A stretch of 23,556 bases of DNA from Actinomycetales bacterium (GTDB lineage: Bacteria; Actinomycetota; Actinomycetes; Actinomycetales; Dermatophilaceae), in contig JADJVI010000038.1 of assembly GCA_016710645.1 (NCBI GenBank), forward strand, positions 1 through 23,556, given 5' to 3'. Below the pieces are notes generated by a model that searched no databases, was not told where the DNA came from, and worked only from the letters and a program-made list of their open reading frames with translations. Shown here one piece after another: positions 7,472 through 15,493 of the stretch; within the stretch, counting starts at the first letter, position 1, and each line of letters starts with the position of its first letter. The translations under genes were made by a program, and so were the position numbers.

Positions 7472-9624
7472 GCGAGGGCGTGAAGACCGCAGAAGAGAAG
7501 GCGGCCGAGGCGCGGCGCGGTCCTGGGCACCGCCGGATGGGCGGTCCGCCGCACATGGCGATGGGTATGCCGGGTGAGAAATCGATCTCGTTCGTCCCCT
7601 CCGCCAAGCGCCTGTTCGGGCTGCTCGCGCCGCATCGGGCCCAGTTGATGGCGATCCTTGCCTTCATGGTCGCCTCAGTCGTGGCCGGTGCGGTCGGGCC
7701 GAAGATCCTCGGCAAGGCGACCGACCTCATCTTCGCGGGCTTCTTCGGCGCCAAATTGCCGGCTGGAGCGACCAAGGAGCAGGTCATCGCCGGGCTGCGC
7801 GCCGGCGGGCAGAACCAGATGGCCGACCTGCTCTCCGGGGTGGACCTCATCCCGGGTCAGGGCATCGACTTCGACGCCGTGGGCCGGGTGCTGCTGCTGG
7901 TCCTCGCGATCTACGTCGTGTCATCGGTCCTCATGTGGGCATCCAGTTACCTGCTGACCGGCGTCGTGCAGCGCACGATGTACCGCCTGCGCGAGGACGT
8001 CGAGGCCAAGCTGGGCCGGCTGCCGCTGTCCTACTTCGACGGCCAGCCGCGCGGCGAACTGCTCAGCCGGGTGACCAATGACATCGACAACGTCGCCATG
8101 TCGTTGCAGCAGACCCTTTCTCAGTTGCTGTCCTCGCTGCTCACCGTCATCGCCGTGCTGGGGATGATGTTCTGGATCTCCTGGCTGCTCGCGCTCATCG
8201 CGCTCATCACGGTGCCGGTCTCGATCGCGCTGGCCGCCGCCATCGGCAAGCGCAGCCAGAAGCTGTTCACCAAGCAGTGGGAGGCCACTGGCGAGCTCAA
8301 CGGCATCATCGAGGAGACCTTCACCGGTCACCAGCTCGTCAAGGTCTTCGGTCGTCAGGCCGAGGTCGAGTCGACCTTCAAGGACAAGAACGACGAGCTC
8401 TTCGGGGCGGCCTTCGGCGCCCAGTTCATCAGCGGGATCATCATGCCGGTGATGATGTTCGTCGGGAACCTCACCTATGTCGCCATCGCCGTCGTCGGCG
8501 GCCTGCGGGTGGCGTCAGGGCAGATCTCGCTCGGTGACGTGCAGGCATTCATCCAGTACTCCCGCCAGTTCACCCAGCCGCTGACCCAGGTCGCCTCGAT
8601 GGCCAACCTCCTGCAGTCTGGTGTCGCGTCGGCCGAGCGGGTCTTCGAGGTCCTCGACGCACCAGAGCAGGAGGCCGACACGGCATACCCGACGACGATT
8701 GCCGACCCGCATGGAGAGGTGCGTTTCGAGGACGTGTCCTTCTCCTACTCGCCGGATAAGCCGCTCATCGAGCACCTCGACCTCGTCGTCGAGCCAGGTC
8801 ACACCGTCGCGATCGTGGGTCCGACCGGCGCTGGCAAGACCACGCTGGTCAACCTGGTGATGCGCTTCTACGAGCTCGACGGCGGGCGAATCACCTTGGA
8901 CGGCGTGGATATTCGCGACCTCACCCGCGACGATCTGCGCGGCCGGGTCGGGATGGTGCTGCAGGACACCTGGCTGTTTGCCGGGACGATCCGCGACAAC
9001 ATCGCCTACGGCCGGCCGGATGCGTTGGAGGAGGACGTGCTCGCGGCGGCGCGGGCGACCTATGTCGACCGCTTCGTGCACTCGCTGCCCGATGGTTACG
9101 ACACGGTGCTCGACGCCGAGGCCAGCAACCTCTCGGCCGGTGAGAAGCAGCTCGTGACGATCGCGCGGGCGTTCCTCTCCGACCCCGCGTTGCTCATCCT
9201 CGACGAGGCCACGTCGTCGGTCGACACCCGCACCGAGTTGCTCGTGCAGCAGGCCATGGGGGCGCTGCGGGCCGACCGCACGTCGTTCGTCATCGCGCAC
9301 CGGCTCTCGACGATCCGCGACGCCGATGTCATCCTCGTCATGGAGGCGGGACGCATCGTCGAGCAGGGCACGCACGACGAGCTGCTCGCGCGTCATGGCG
9401 CCTACGCCCGCTTGTATGCCGCGCAGTTCAGTGCCGCCGCGGTGGACCTCGGCGAGGCGGAGATCGACGACGGGGTGGAGGGCGAGGACGACGGGCTCGA
9501 TGCCGAGACCCGGCGCCGGATCGCCGTCATGAAAGAGCGCGGTGTTCCCGACCACGTCATCGCCAAGCTGCGGGGCAGCGCCCGGGATGGCGCGTCTGTG
9601 GGAGCAGGGGGGCAGGGTCAATAG
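7468..9624 (+). CDS. ABC exporter half-transporter, partner subunit with canonical Walker B and altered signature
   Basis: 718 residues. The start is the ATG overlapping the upstream stop, preceded by GGAGG (7456-7460) 7 bases away. An N-terminal Gly/Met/Pro-rich extension (~45 residues) precedes the transmembrane domain, which holds a ~50-residue insertion after the first helix. The ATPase domain has Walker A GPTGAGKTT (451-459), Walker B LLILDEA with catalytic Glu580, and signature LSAGEKQ (555-561) instead of LSGGQ. This is the exact complement of the upstream subunit: good catalytic Glu here, good signature there, as in asymmetric heterodimeric exporters. A C-terminal extension of ~75 residues is acidic (EIDDGVEGEDDGLD) and ends in a short helical element (RRIAVMKERGVPDHVIAKL) not found in standard exporters. 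Confidence 0.93.
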   Translation: MSEGVKTAEEKAAEARRGPGHRRMGGPPHMAMGMPGEKSISFVPSAKRLFGLLAPHRAQLMAILAFMVASVVAGAVGPKILGKATDLIFAGFFGAKLPAGATKEQVIAGLRAGGQNQMADLLSGVDLIPGQGIDFDAVGRVLLLVLAIYVVSSVLMWASSYLLTGVVQRTMYRLREDVEAKLGRLPLSYFDGQPRGELLSRVTNDIDNVAMSLQQTLSQLLSSLLTVIAVLGMMFWISWLLALIALITVPVSIALAAAIGKRSQKLFTKQWEATGELNGIIEETFTGHQLVKVFGRQAEVESTFKDKNDELFGAAFGAQFISGIIMPVMMFVGNLTYVAIAVVGGLRVASGQISLGDVQAFIQYSRQFTQPLTQVASMANLLQSGVASAERVFEVLDAPEQEADTAYPTTIADPHGEVRFEDVSFSYSPDKPLIEHLDLVVEPGHTVAIVGPTGAGKTTLVNLVMRFYELDGGRITLDGVDIRDLTRDDLRGRVGMVLQDTWLFAGTIRDNIAYGRPDALEEDVLAAARATYVDRFVHSLPDGYDTVLDAEASNLSAGEKQLVTIARAFLSDPALLILDEATSSVDTRTELLVQQAMGALRADRTSFVIAHRLSTIRDADVILVMEAGRIVEQGTHDELLARHGAYARLYAAQFSAAAVDLGEAEIDDGVEGEDDGLDAETRRRIAVMKERGVPDHVIAKLRGSARDGASVGAGGQGQ

Positions 9625-9658
9625 CGGGGACAGGAGCTCACGACAGGTCGAGGCGCAC

Positions 9659-10465
9659 TTAGCCGATTTGCCAGGAGCGCTTCGACAGGCCGAACCAGAA
9701 CCCGTCGATGACCGACTGGTTGGCCAGGGTGCCGGCGCTGCCAGCGTCGTCCGCTCCCAGGGCTGCGCCGAGGGCGACGTAGAGCGGCGACCAGTGCTCG
9801 ATCCGCGGGTGGGCCTCGCGAGCGGCCGGCGCGCGGTGCTGAAAATCGATGAGTGCATCGACGTCCTGCGCTGCCATGGCTTCGGCGGCCCAGTGGTCGA
9901 ACTCGGCCGACGGCGTCGGAACCGTCCCGTCCGGGCCGGCGCTCGGGTTGAACCACCGCAGGTTGTGCGTGGTGAAACCCGAGCCGACGATGAGCGTGCC
10001 CTCGTCGCGCAGCGGCGCCAGTCGCTGGCCCACGGCGAAAAGTGTGGCCGGGTCGAGGGTCGGCAGCGACAACTGCACGACCGGCACGTCGGCGTCTGGA
10101 TACATCTCCTTGAGCGGCACGTAGGCGCCGTGGTCGAGCCCGCGGTTCTCGTCGCGGGCCACGGCCAGGCCGGCCTGCGCGAGCAATCCCGCTGTGCGGG
10201 AGGCGAGCTCGGGAGCCGGCGGGGCGGCATACATGACCTCGTAGTAGCGCTGCGGGAAGCCCCAGAAGTCGTAGAGCAGCGGCGCGCCGGTCGTCGACGA
10301 GAGCGCGATCGGGGCGGCTTCCCAGTGCGCGGAGACCATGAGGATGCTCTTCGGGCGCGGGAGCTCGGCCGACCACTGCGCGAGTTCGCGGGTCCACCGA
10401 GCGTCGTCGGCGAGCGGCGGCGCGCCGTGGCTGAGGAACAGGGCGGGCATCGCGGGCACGGACAT
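9659..10465 (-). CDS. DODA/LigB-type extradiol aromatic-ring-opening dioxygenase
   Basis: 268 residues, the normal length for the 4,5-DOPA-dioxygenase/YgiD family, whose members are metal enzymes opening catechol-type rings. Conserved features are LFLSHGAPPL (His13), LMVSAHWE (His47), GLDHGAYVPL (His112), GSGFTTHNLR (His167) and EHWSPLYVALGAA (His224). His13, His47 and His224 are the probable metal ligands. Start: the ATG at 10465 has GAGAGG 5 bases upstream. Its neighbour on the left is the convergent exporter gene 34 bases away; on the right it diverges from the toxin-antitoxin pair. The true substrate cannot be read from the sequence. Confidence 0.88.
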   Translation of the reverse strand: MSVPAMPALFLSHGAPPLADDARWTRELAQWSAELPRPKSILMVSAHWEAAPIALSSTTGAPLLYDFWGFPQRYYEVMYAAPPAPELASRTAGLLAQAGLAVARDENRGLDHGAYVPLKEMYPDADVPVVQLSLPTLDPATLFAVGQRLAPLRDEGTLIVGSGFTTHNLRWFNPSAGPDGTVPTPSAEFDHWAAEAMAAQDVDALIDFQHRAPAAREAHPRIEHWSPLYVALGAALGADDAGSAGTLANQSVIDGFWFGLSKRSWQIG

Positions 10466-10481
10466 GGTGACCTCTCACTGG

Positions 10482-10493
10482 TTGAGACTTCAA
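10482..10493. promoter_or_regulatory. Short dyad upstream of the dioxygenase
   Basis: TTGA-GACT-TCAA lies 17-28 bases before the dioxygenase start, just upstream of its ribosome site. It resembles half-site spacing used by MarR-type regulators. No such regulator gene is next to it, so this is a weak candidate. Confidence 0.25.
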
Positions 10494-10545
10494 TCAATAT
10501 GCCGTGCAACCGCCGGGTTGGTGCCGTTTGTTCCCTCGGGCTGCG

Positions 10546-10566
10546 TGTAGCACGTGGTGCTACATT
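10546..10566 (+). promoter_or_regulatory. Toxin-antitoxin operator and -10 box
   Basis: A perfect dyad, TGTAGCAC and GTGCTACA around GTG (10546-10564), overlaps a -10 box TACATT (10561-10566). It ends 5 bases before the ATG at 10570 and 8 before the GTG at 10573. The -10 box lies 6 bases before the GTG, the leaderless distance. Phd/VapB antitoxins characteristically autorepress through such dyads. Confidence 0.7.
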
Positions 10567-10569
10567 TGA

Positions 10570-10827
10570 ATGGTGGCTGAGTACATCACTCAACGAGAAC
10601 TGCGCAATGACAGCGGTCGCATCATGCGCGCCCTTTACGACGGACAGACCTTCGTTGTCACCCGCCGCTCCGAACCGGTCGGTGAGTTGCGGCCGCTCCG
10701 ACGGCACCGGTTTGTCGACGTCCGCGTGGCGCTCGCGACGTTCGCCTCGGCGCCTCCCCTGGATGGAGCAGCCTTGCGACGAGATCTCGACTCCGTCGTC
10801 GACCAGGGGGTCGACCTCGATGGCTGA
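10570..10827 (+). CDS. vapB: Phd/YefM- or VapB-type antitoxin
   Basis: About 85 residues. The N-terminal half (EYITQRELRNDSGRIMRALYDGQTFVVTRRSEPVGELRPL) is the Phd/YefM fold that binds operator DNA and dimerises. The C-terminal half (LDGAALRRDLDSVVDQGVDLD) is the flexible acidic part that would neutralise the toxin. The ATG at 10570 and a GTG at 10573 are both possible starts. The position of the -10 box favours the GTG, giving a leaderless mRNA. The gene overlaps the toxin by 8 bases, which is typical of coupled translation in these modules. Naming it vapB rests on the PIN toxin next to it; by fold it is closer to Phd. Confidence 0.88.
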   Translation: MVAEYITQRELRNDSGRIMRALYDGQTFVVTRRSEPVGELRPLRRHRFVDVRVALATFASAPPLDGAALRRDLDSVVDQGVDLDG

Positions 10828-11224
10828 ACTGCGTGAAGCCGGGCTACTCGACACGTCCTGTGTCATCGACCTGGAGCGGATCGACCCTGCTCATCTCCCG
10901 TCCCAGCTCGCCGTCTGCGCGATCACGTTGGCCGAACTCTCGGCCGGCTCGATGGCGACCTCGAATCCCGATGAGCGGGCGATTCGGCAAGATCGGCTGC
11001 AACGCACGGAGGCCGTGTTTGACCCCATTCCGTTCGGTGTCGAGGCGGCTCGGGCCTATAGTCGCGTGTTTGCGGCTGTCAAAGCCCACGGTCGAGCTCC
11101 GCGCCGACGGCTGGCTGACCTGCTCATCGCGTCGGTGGCCCTTGCTGAGGGGCTGCCCGTGCTCACCCGCAACCCCGACGACTTCTCGGGCCTGCAAGGT
11201 CTTGTCGAGATCCGTTCGGTCTAG
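10820..11224 (+). CDS. vapC: PIN-domain ribonuclease toxin, VapC type
   Basis: 134 residues, the standard length for VapC. The acidic metal-binding residues of the PIN nuclease are present: Asp11 in LLDTSCVID, Glu39 in ITLAELSAG, Asp100 in RRLADLLIAS, and Asp120/Asp121 in TRNPDDF. VapC toxins cut tRNA or rRNA when freed from their antitoxin. The start is the ATG inside the antitoxin's last codons, with AGGGGG 9 bases upstream. All catalytic residues are intact, so the toxin should be active. It ends 39 bases before the convergent hexapeptide-repeat gene. Confidence 0.92.
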   Translation: MAELREAGLLDTSCVIDLERIDPAHLPSQLAVCAITLAELSAGSMATSNPDERAIRQDRLQRTEAVFDPIPFGVEAARAYSRVFAAVKAHGRAPRRRLADLLIASVALAEGLPVLTRNPDDFSGLQGLVEIRSV

Positions 11225-11269
11225 CGGGCGCCCCAGCGCGGCGAGTCGACGCCCGCTGCTCGGCTAGAC
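11219..11269. terminator. Nested inverted repeat between convergent genes, possible bidirectional terminator
   Basis: Outer arms GTCTAGC (11219-11225) and GCTAGAC (11263-11269) enclose inner arms AGCGGGCG (11223-11230) and CGCCCGCT (11250-11257). The inner loop is 19 bases. There is no T-run on either side, as is common in actinobacteria. It spans both stop codons of the vapC and beta-helix genes, so it could end transcription from both sides. Confidence 0.45.
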
Positions 11270-12472
11270 GAAGGGAGTGCGAGGGATGCGCGCGACAGCC
11301 GGGGCCAGCTCGGCGATGCGCTCCCAGGTCGCGTCCAGCGACCCGGTCAGCCAACGCCTGATCGCTGATCGAGACGGCTCGTCCAGTCCGCGCACGGCAT
11401 CGAGATAGCCCACCCGTCCGGCCTGGGACACCAGCGGATCCAAGACGCCGGCCGGGGGCGCTTCGATCGCGGTGGCGACCACCCGGCATACCTCTTCGAG
11501 CACTGCAGCAATGGCCGGTGCCGTCGCATGGCCCGCGGGGGCCTTGCCTACCATCGCCGCCAGGCGCTTCTCACGCTCGACCCGAGCCAGGCGCAGCATC
11601 TCCAACGCGCCGGCACCGACCGCATCGCCCAACTCGACCGCGGCAAAGAAGGGTGCGCGAGCATGGCGGTGCCACGCTTCCAGAGCCGACAGTTCACCGA
11701 GGAAGCGCAGGTTCTTGGCGACCGAACGAGCCAGCGCCCGGTATTCGCCGGGCGTGCGGTCGGTGATCATCGCTGGCGGCGGGCCGACGACCACGAGCTT
11801 GCCCGCCGCGACGTCGGACCGCAGCACCGACCCGGCCGCGATCACCGAGCCGAAACCCACGGTCACTGGCCCGACCGTGCCGCCCTGGCCGCCGAGGAAG
11901 ACCGGCGGCTGGTCCAGCAGCACTCCGTGAGACACGTCACCAAACAGCGATGGGGTGGCCTTGTCGCCATCGGGGGTGAAATTGAAGTGGATATAGCTCG
12001 ACCCGACCTCGCTGTGGTCCGAGCGAGAGGTGCCCCCCGACATGAGGCAGTCGCAGAAGTTGATCAGGCTTCCGAGGGTGACAAAAGGTAAGAGGACGGT
12101 CTGTTTCAAGCCCACCGTGTGAGCCCCGCCGGACAGCTCCTCCAGCAGACAGGCATCCCGCACGTGAGCCCCCGATCCCAGCGAGGCCCCTTCCAGGAGA
12201 ACGGAATTCACGGCATACCCGGATGCGATGGAGGCGCCGACCCCCAGCCGCACGTTGGTGATGGTGACCGGCCCCTCTGCCCCGAGAGAAACACCGGCTG
12301 AGATGACCGTCTCGGACCCCGAAATGCGGCACCCGGAGTGGATCGTCACACCGTCGCCACTGACCCGATCCGGGTCGACGTCACCAGCGACATACACCGA
12401 CGCAGGGTCGGGCATCGCCACCCCCTTGGCCAGCAACGCCGCTCGGACCTCACACGTGGAATCGGTCGTCAC
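11264..12472 (-). CDS. Left-handed beta-helix (hexapeptide-repeat) protein, UDP-GlcNAc pyrophosphorylase/GlmU-like C-terminal type
   Basis: 402 residues from a GTG at 12472. Residues ~20-235 show imperfect hexapeptide repeats ([VIL]-G-x-x-[AS]-x) such as VTIHSGCRISG, VRLGVGASIASG, ASLGSGAHVRDA and VTVGFGSVIAAGSVLRSDV, which predict a left-handed beta-helix. The motif NFCDCLMSGGTSRSDHSEVGS resembles proteins annotated as UDP-N-acetylglucosamine pyrophosphorylases. However, the N-terminal nucleotidyltransferase (GxGTRM) domain is absent, so catalysis of that reaction is doubtful. Residues ~240-402 are helical. The start is uncertain: the GTG has no Shine-Dalgarno, while an in-frame ATG 57 bases downstream has AAGGGG in front, though homology-like sequence begins before it. 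It is transcribed divergently from topA. Confidence 0.65.
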   Translation of the reverse strand: MTTDSTCEVRAALLAKGVAMPDPASVYVAGDVDPDRVSGDGVTIHSGCRISGSETVISAGVSLGAEGPVTITNVRLGVGASIASGYAVNSVLLEGASLGSGAHVRDACLLEELSGGAHTVGLKQTVLLPFVTLGSLINFCDCLMSGGTSRSDHSEVGSSYIHFNFTPDGDKATPSLFGDVSHGVLLDQPPVFLGGQGGTVGPVTVGFGSVIAAGSVLRSDVAAGKLVVVGPPPAMITDRTPGEYRALARSVAKNLRFLGELSALEAWHRHARAPFFAAVELGDAVGAGALEMLRLARVEREKRLAAMVGKAPAGHATAPAIAAVLEEVCRVVATAIEAPPAGVLDPLVSQAGRVGYLDAVRGLDEPSRSAIRRWLTGSLDATWERIAELAPAVARIPRTPFV

Positions 12473-12607
12473 AAGCGACCAGTATGCCGTCCGGTCACCG
12501 CCCCGATCGCGCGCCGACCCGGAGCGTCCGCTACCGTGCCTCACGCACCACGTCCACGTAGCGACGAATCCGCTGCACGCGGTGCCGGAAAGAACAAGGG
12601 GTATGCC

Positions 12608-15493
12608 GTGGCAGCAGGAAAGGGCCGCAAGCTCGTCATCGTCGAGTCGCCCAACAAGGTCCGCAATATTGCGAGTTACCTGGGGCCGGAGTTCGACGTC
12701 GAGGCATCGGTCGGCCATATCCGCGATCTGCCCAACCCGCGTGAGCTGCCTGCGGACATGAAGAAGGGACCCTTCGGCAAGTTCGCCGTCGACATCGACA
12801 ACGGCTTCGAGCCCTATTACGTCGTCGACGCCGACAAGAAGAAGAAGGTCGCCGAGCTCAAGCGGATGCTCAAGGACGCCTCCGAGCTCTACCTCGCCAC
12901 CGACGAGGACCGCGAGGGCGAGGCCATTGCCTGGCACCTGCTCGACACCCTCAAGCCGCGGATCCCGGTCAAGCGGATGGTCTTCAACGAGATCACCCGC
13001 GAGGCGATCCAGCGCGCCGTCGTCAACACCCGCGAGCTCGACACCCGCCTGGTCGACGCCCAGGAGACCCGCCGCATCCTCGACCGGCTCTATGGCTACG
13101 AGGTCTCGCCGGTGCTGTGGCGCAAGGTACGCCAGGGCCTGTCGGCCGGGCGCGTGCAGTCGGTCGTCACCCGGATGGTCGTCGAGCGCGAGCGGGAGCG
13201 GATGGCCTTCGTCGCGGCGGGCTATTGGGATGTCACGGCTCGCGTCACGCCCACGGCATCCAATGAGCCGTTCGAGGCCCGGCTCACGAGCGTCGACGGG
13301 CAGCGTGTGGCGTCCGGTCGTGACTTCGCGGATGACGGCCGGCTGACCAGCAAAGCTCTTGCGCTGCAAGAGGATCGCGCGACAAAGATCGCAAACGCCT
13401 TGCTATCAGCCGATGTTCGCGTCCTCAGTGTCCAGGACAAGCCCTACACAAGGCGTCCCGCGCCGCCGTTCACCACTTCGACCTTGCAGCAGGAGGCGTC
13501 CCGCAAGCTGCGGCTGTCATCCAAGAACGCCATGCGCGTGGCCCAGCGGCTCTACGAAAACGGCTACATCACCTATATGCGCACCGACTCGGTGACGCTG
13601 TCGCAGTCGGCGATCTCCGCGGCTCGCGCCCAGGCGCGCGACCTCTACGGCGCCGACTACGTGCCCTCGGCGCCGCGGGTCTACGCCTCCAAGGTCAAGA
13701 ACGCCCAGGAGGCCCACGAGGCGATCCGCCCAGCGGGTGACACCTTCCGCACGCCGGCACAGGTGGCCGGTCAGTTGCGCGGCGACGAGTTCGCCCTCTA
13801 CGAGCTGATCTGGAAGCGCACCGTCGCGTCCCAGATGGCCGATGCCCGCGGCTCCACGGCCACGGTCAAGCTCGGGACGAGCTTCGGTATGCCGGGCGGC
13901 TTGACTCCCGAGGTCGCTGGCGCTCGCGAGGTCGAACTCTCCGCCAGCGGCACCGTCATCACCTTCCGCGGCTTCCTCGCGGCATACGAGGAAGGCCAGG
14001 ACGAGAGCCGGATCGCCAAGGCCCGGGAGGACGAGCAGGAGCGGCGTTTGCCGCGGCTGTCCGAGGGCGTCGCGTTGCGGGTCCTCGACTCCACTCCCGA
14101 GGGGCACGAGACCTCTCCGCCGCCGCGCTACACCGAGGCGACCCTCGTGAAAGCGATGGAAGAGAAGGGAATTGGCCGCCCGTCCACCTATGCCGCGACG
14201 GTCGGCACGATTCAGGACCGCGGCTATGTGCGCGCTCGGGGCTCGGCGCTCATCCCCACCTGGCTGGCCTTCGCGGTGACCCGGCTGCTGGAAGAGCACT
14301 TCACTGAGCTCGTCGACTACGACTTCACCGCCTCGATGGAGGAGGACCTCGACAGGATCGCCAATGGTGACGAGCACCGGGTGCAGTGGCTGCAGCGGTT
14401 CTACTTCGGCAGCGAGGCCACCTCCGGCGAGGGTCTCAAGGAACTTGTCGACCACCTCGGCGAGATCGACGCGCGGGAGATCTCCACCATCCCGCTCGGC
14501 GAGGGCATGGTCGTGCGGGTCGGCCGCTACGGCCCCTATGTCGAGGAGACCGTGCCCGCTGGCGTCGATCCGGCGACGGGGGAACTGCGGGCGGGAGGTG
14601 ACGCGGACGGCATACCGGCTGATTGGCAGCCGCGCCGCGCGACGATCACCGACGATGTCGCACCCGACGAGATGACCCCGGCGAAGGCGCGCGAGCTGCT
14701 CGAGGTGGCGTCCGACGACGGGCGCGTGCTCGGCACCGACCCCGCGAGCGGCCACGAGATCATCGCGCGGGCCGGGCGATATGGCCCCTATGTCACCGAG
14801 GTGATCCCCGAGCCGGCGGCACCTGCGGCAGCGGCTGCTGGGGGGGCGCCGGCCAAGGGGCGGCGCAAGGTCGTGGCGGCCAAGCCGCGCACGGCGTCGC
14901 TGTTCAAGGACATGGACCTCGCGACGATCGACCTGGACACGGCATTGCGGCTGCTGTCGCTGCCGCGGGTCGTCGGTGCCGGGGAGGACGGCGAGGAGAT
15001 CACCGCGCAGAACGGTCGCTACGGGCCCTACCTCAAGAAGGGCACCGACTCCCGATCGCTGGCGACCGAGGCGCAGCTGTTCGACATCACGCTGGAGGAG
15101 GCGCTGGCGATCTATGCCCAGCCCAAGACCCGCGGTGGTCGGACGGCTGCGGCGCCGCTTGCCGAGCTGGGGGCCGATCCGGTGTCGGGCAAGCCGGTCG
15201 TCGTCAAGGACGGGCGGTTCGGGCCCTATGTCACCGACGGCGAGACCAATGCGACGCTGCGCAAGGGCGACGACCCGGCCTCGCTCACGCCGGAGCGTGG
15301 GTTCGAGCTGTTGGCGGAGAAGCGGGCACGAGGTCCGGTGACGCGCAAGCGGGCGGCGGCCAAGAAGACCACTGCCAAGACGACTGCCAAGACGGCCGCG
15401 AAGAAGACAACTGCCAAGCGGACCACGGCGCCGGCGACGGCCACCAAGACCGCTGCTGCCAAGAAGACCGCTGCTCGCAAGACCACGACCTAA
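12608..15493 (+). CDS. topA: DNA topoisomerase I (type IA)
   Basis: 961 residues. It relaxes negative supercoils by passing strands through a transient 5'-phosphotyrosyl break. The TOPRIM domain has KLVIVESPNK (Glu13) and TDEDREGEA (Asp99, Asp101, Glu103). The catalytic Tyr323 lies in YITYMRTDS. RPSTYAATVGTIQDRGYV, near residue 520, is the conserved gate segment. The C-terminal part carries four RxGRYGPY-type repeats typical of actinobacterial enzymes, then a ~45-residue Lys/Ala/Thr-rich tail, which in mycobacterial TopA aids DNA binding. Start: the GTG at 12608 with AAGGGG (12596-12601). The 6-base spacer and both flanking Gs together form the octamer GTATGCCG. A longer frame exists upstream but lies in the divergent intergenic region. 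The stop overlaps the convergent YjbR stop. Confidence 0.97.
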   Translation: MAAGKGRKLVIVESPNKVRNIASYLGPEFDVEASVGHIRDLPNPRELPADMKKGPFGKFAVDIDNGFEPYYVVDADKKKKVAELKRMLKDASELYLATDEDREGEAIAWHLLDTLKPRIPVKRMVFNEITREAIQRAVVNTRELDTRLVDAQETRRILDRLYGYEVSPVLWRKVRQGLSAGRVQSVVTRMVVERERERMAFVAAGYWDVTARVTPTASNEPFEARLTSVDGQRVASGRDFADDGRLTSKALALQEDRATKIANALLSADVRVLSVQDKPYTRRPAPPFTTSTLQQEASRKLRLSSKNAMRVAQRLYENGYITYMRTDSVTLSQSAISAARAQARDLYGADYVPSAPRVYASKVKNAQEAHEAIRPAGDTFRTPAQVAGQLRGDEFALYELIWKRTVASQMADARGSTATVKLGTSFGMPGGLTPEVAGAREVELSASGTVITFRGFLAAYEEGQDESRIAKAREDEQERRLPRLSEGVALRVLDSTPEGHETSPPPRYTEATLVKAMEEKGIGRPSTYAATVGTIQDRGYVRARGSALIPTWLAFAVTRLLEEHFTELVDYDFTASMEEDLDRIANGDEHRVQWLQRFYFGSEATSGEGLKELVDHLGEIDAREISTIPLGEGMVVRVGRYGPYVEETVPAGVDPATGELRAGGDADGIPADWQPRRATITDDVAPDEMTPAKARELLEVASDDGRVLGTDPASGHEIIARAGRYGPYVTEVIPEPAAPAAAAAGGAPAKGRRKVVAAKPRTASLFKDMDLATIDLDTALRLLSLPRVVGAGEDGEEITAQNGRYGPYLKKGTDSRSLATEAQLFDITLEEALAIYAQPKTRGGRTAAAPLAELGADPVSGKPVVVKDGRFGPYVTDGETNATLRKGDDPASLTPERGFELLAEKRARGPVTRKRAAAKKTTAKTTAKTAAKKTTAKRTTAPATATKTAAAKKTAARKTTT

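Noticed and set aside
8515..10866. Very long open frame on the minus strand, antisense to the second exporter gene and across the dioxygenase
   Set aside because: Its translation is Arg/Pro/Ser-rich without domains, and it crosses three well-supported genes. Long antisense frames are normal in GC-rich DNA.
10232..11485. Octamer-free stretch over the toxin-antitoxin genes as proof of recent transfer
   Set aside because: Gaps of similar length occur elsewhere (5948-7379, 17692-19015, 3032-4278), so this one is not exceptional.
12338..12607. Upstream in-frame extension of topA
   Set aside because: The extension is Arg-rich, overlaps the divergent beta-helix gene, and the GTG at 12608 has a good ribosome site and the expected N-terminus.
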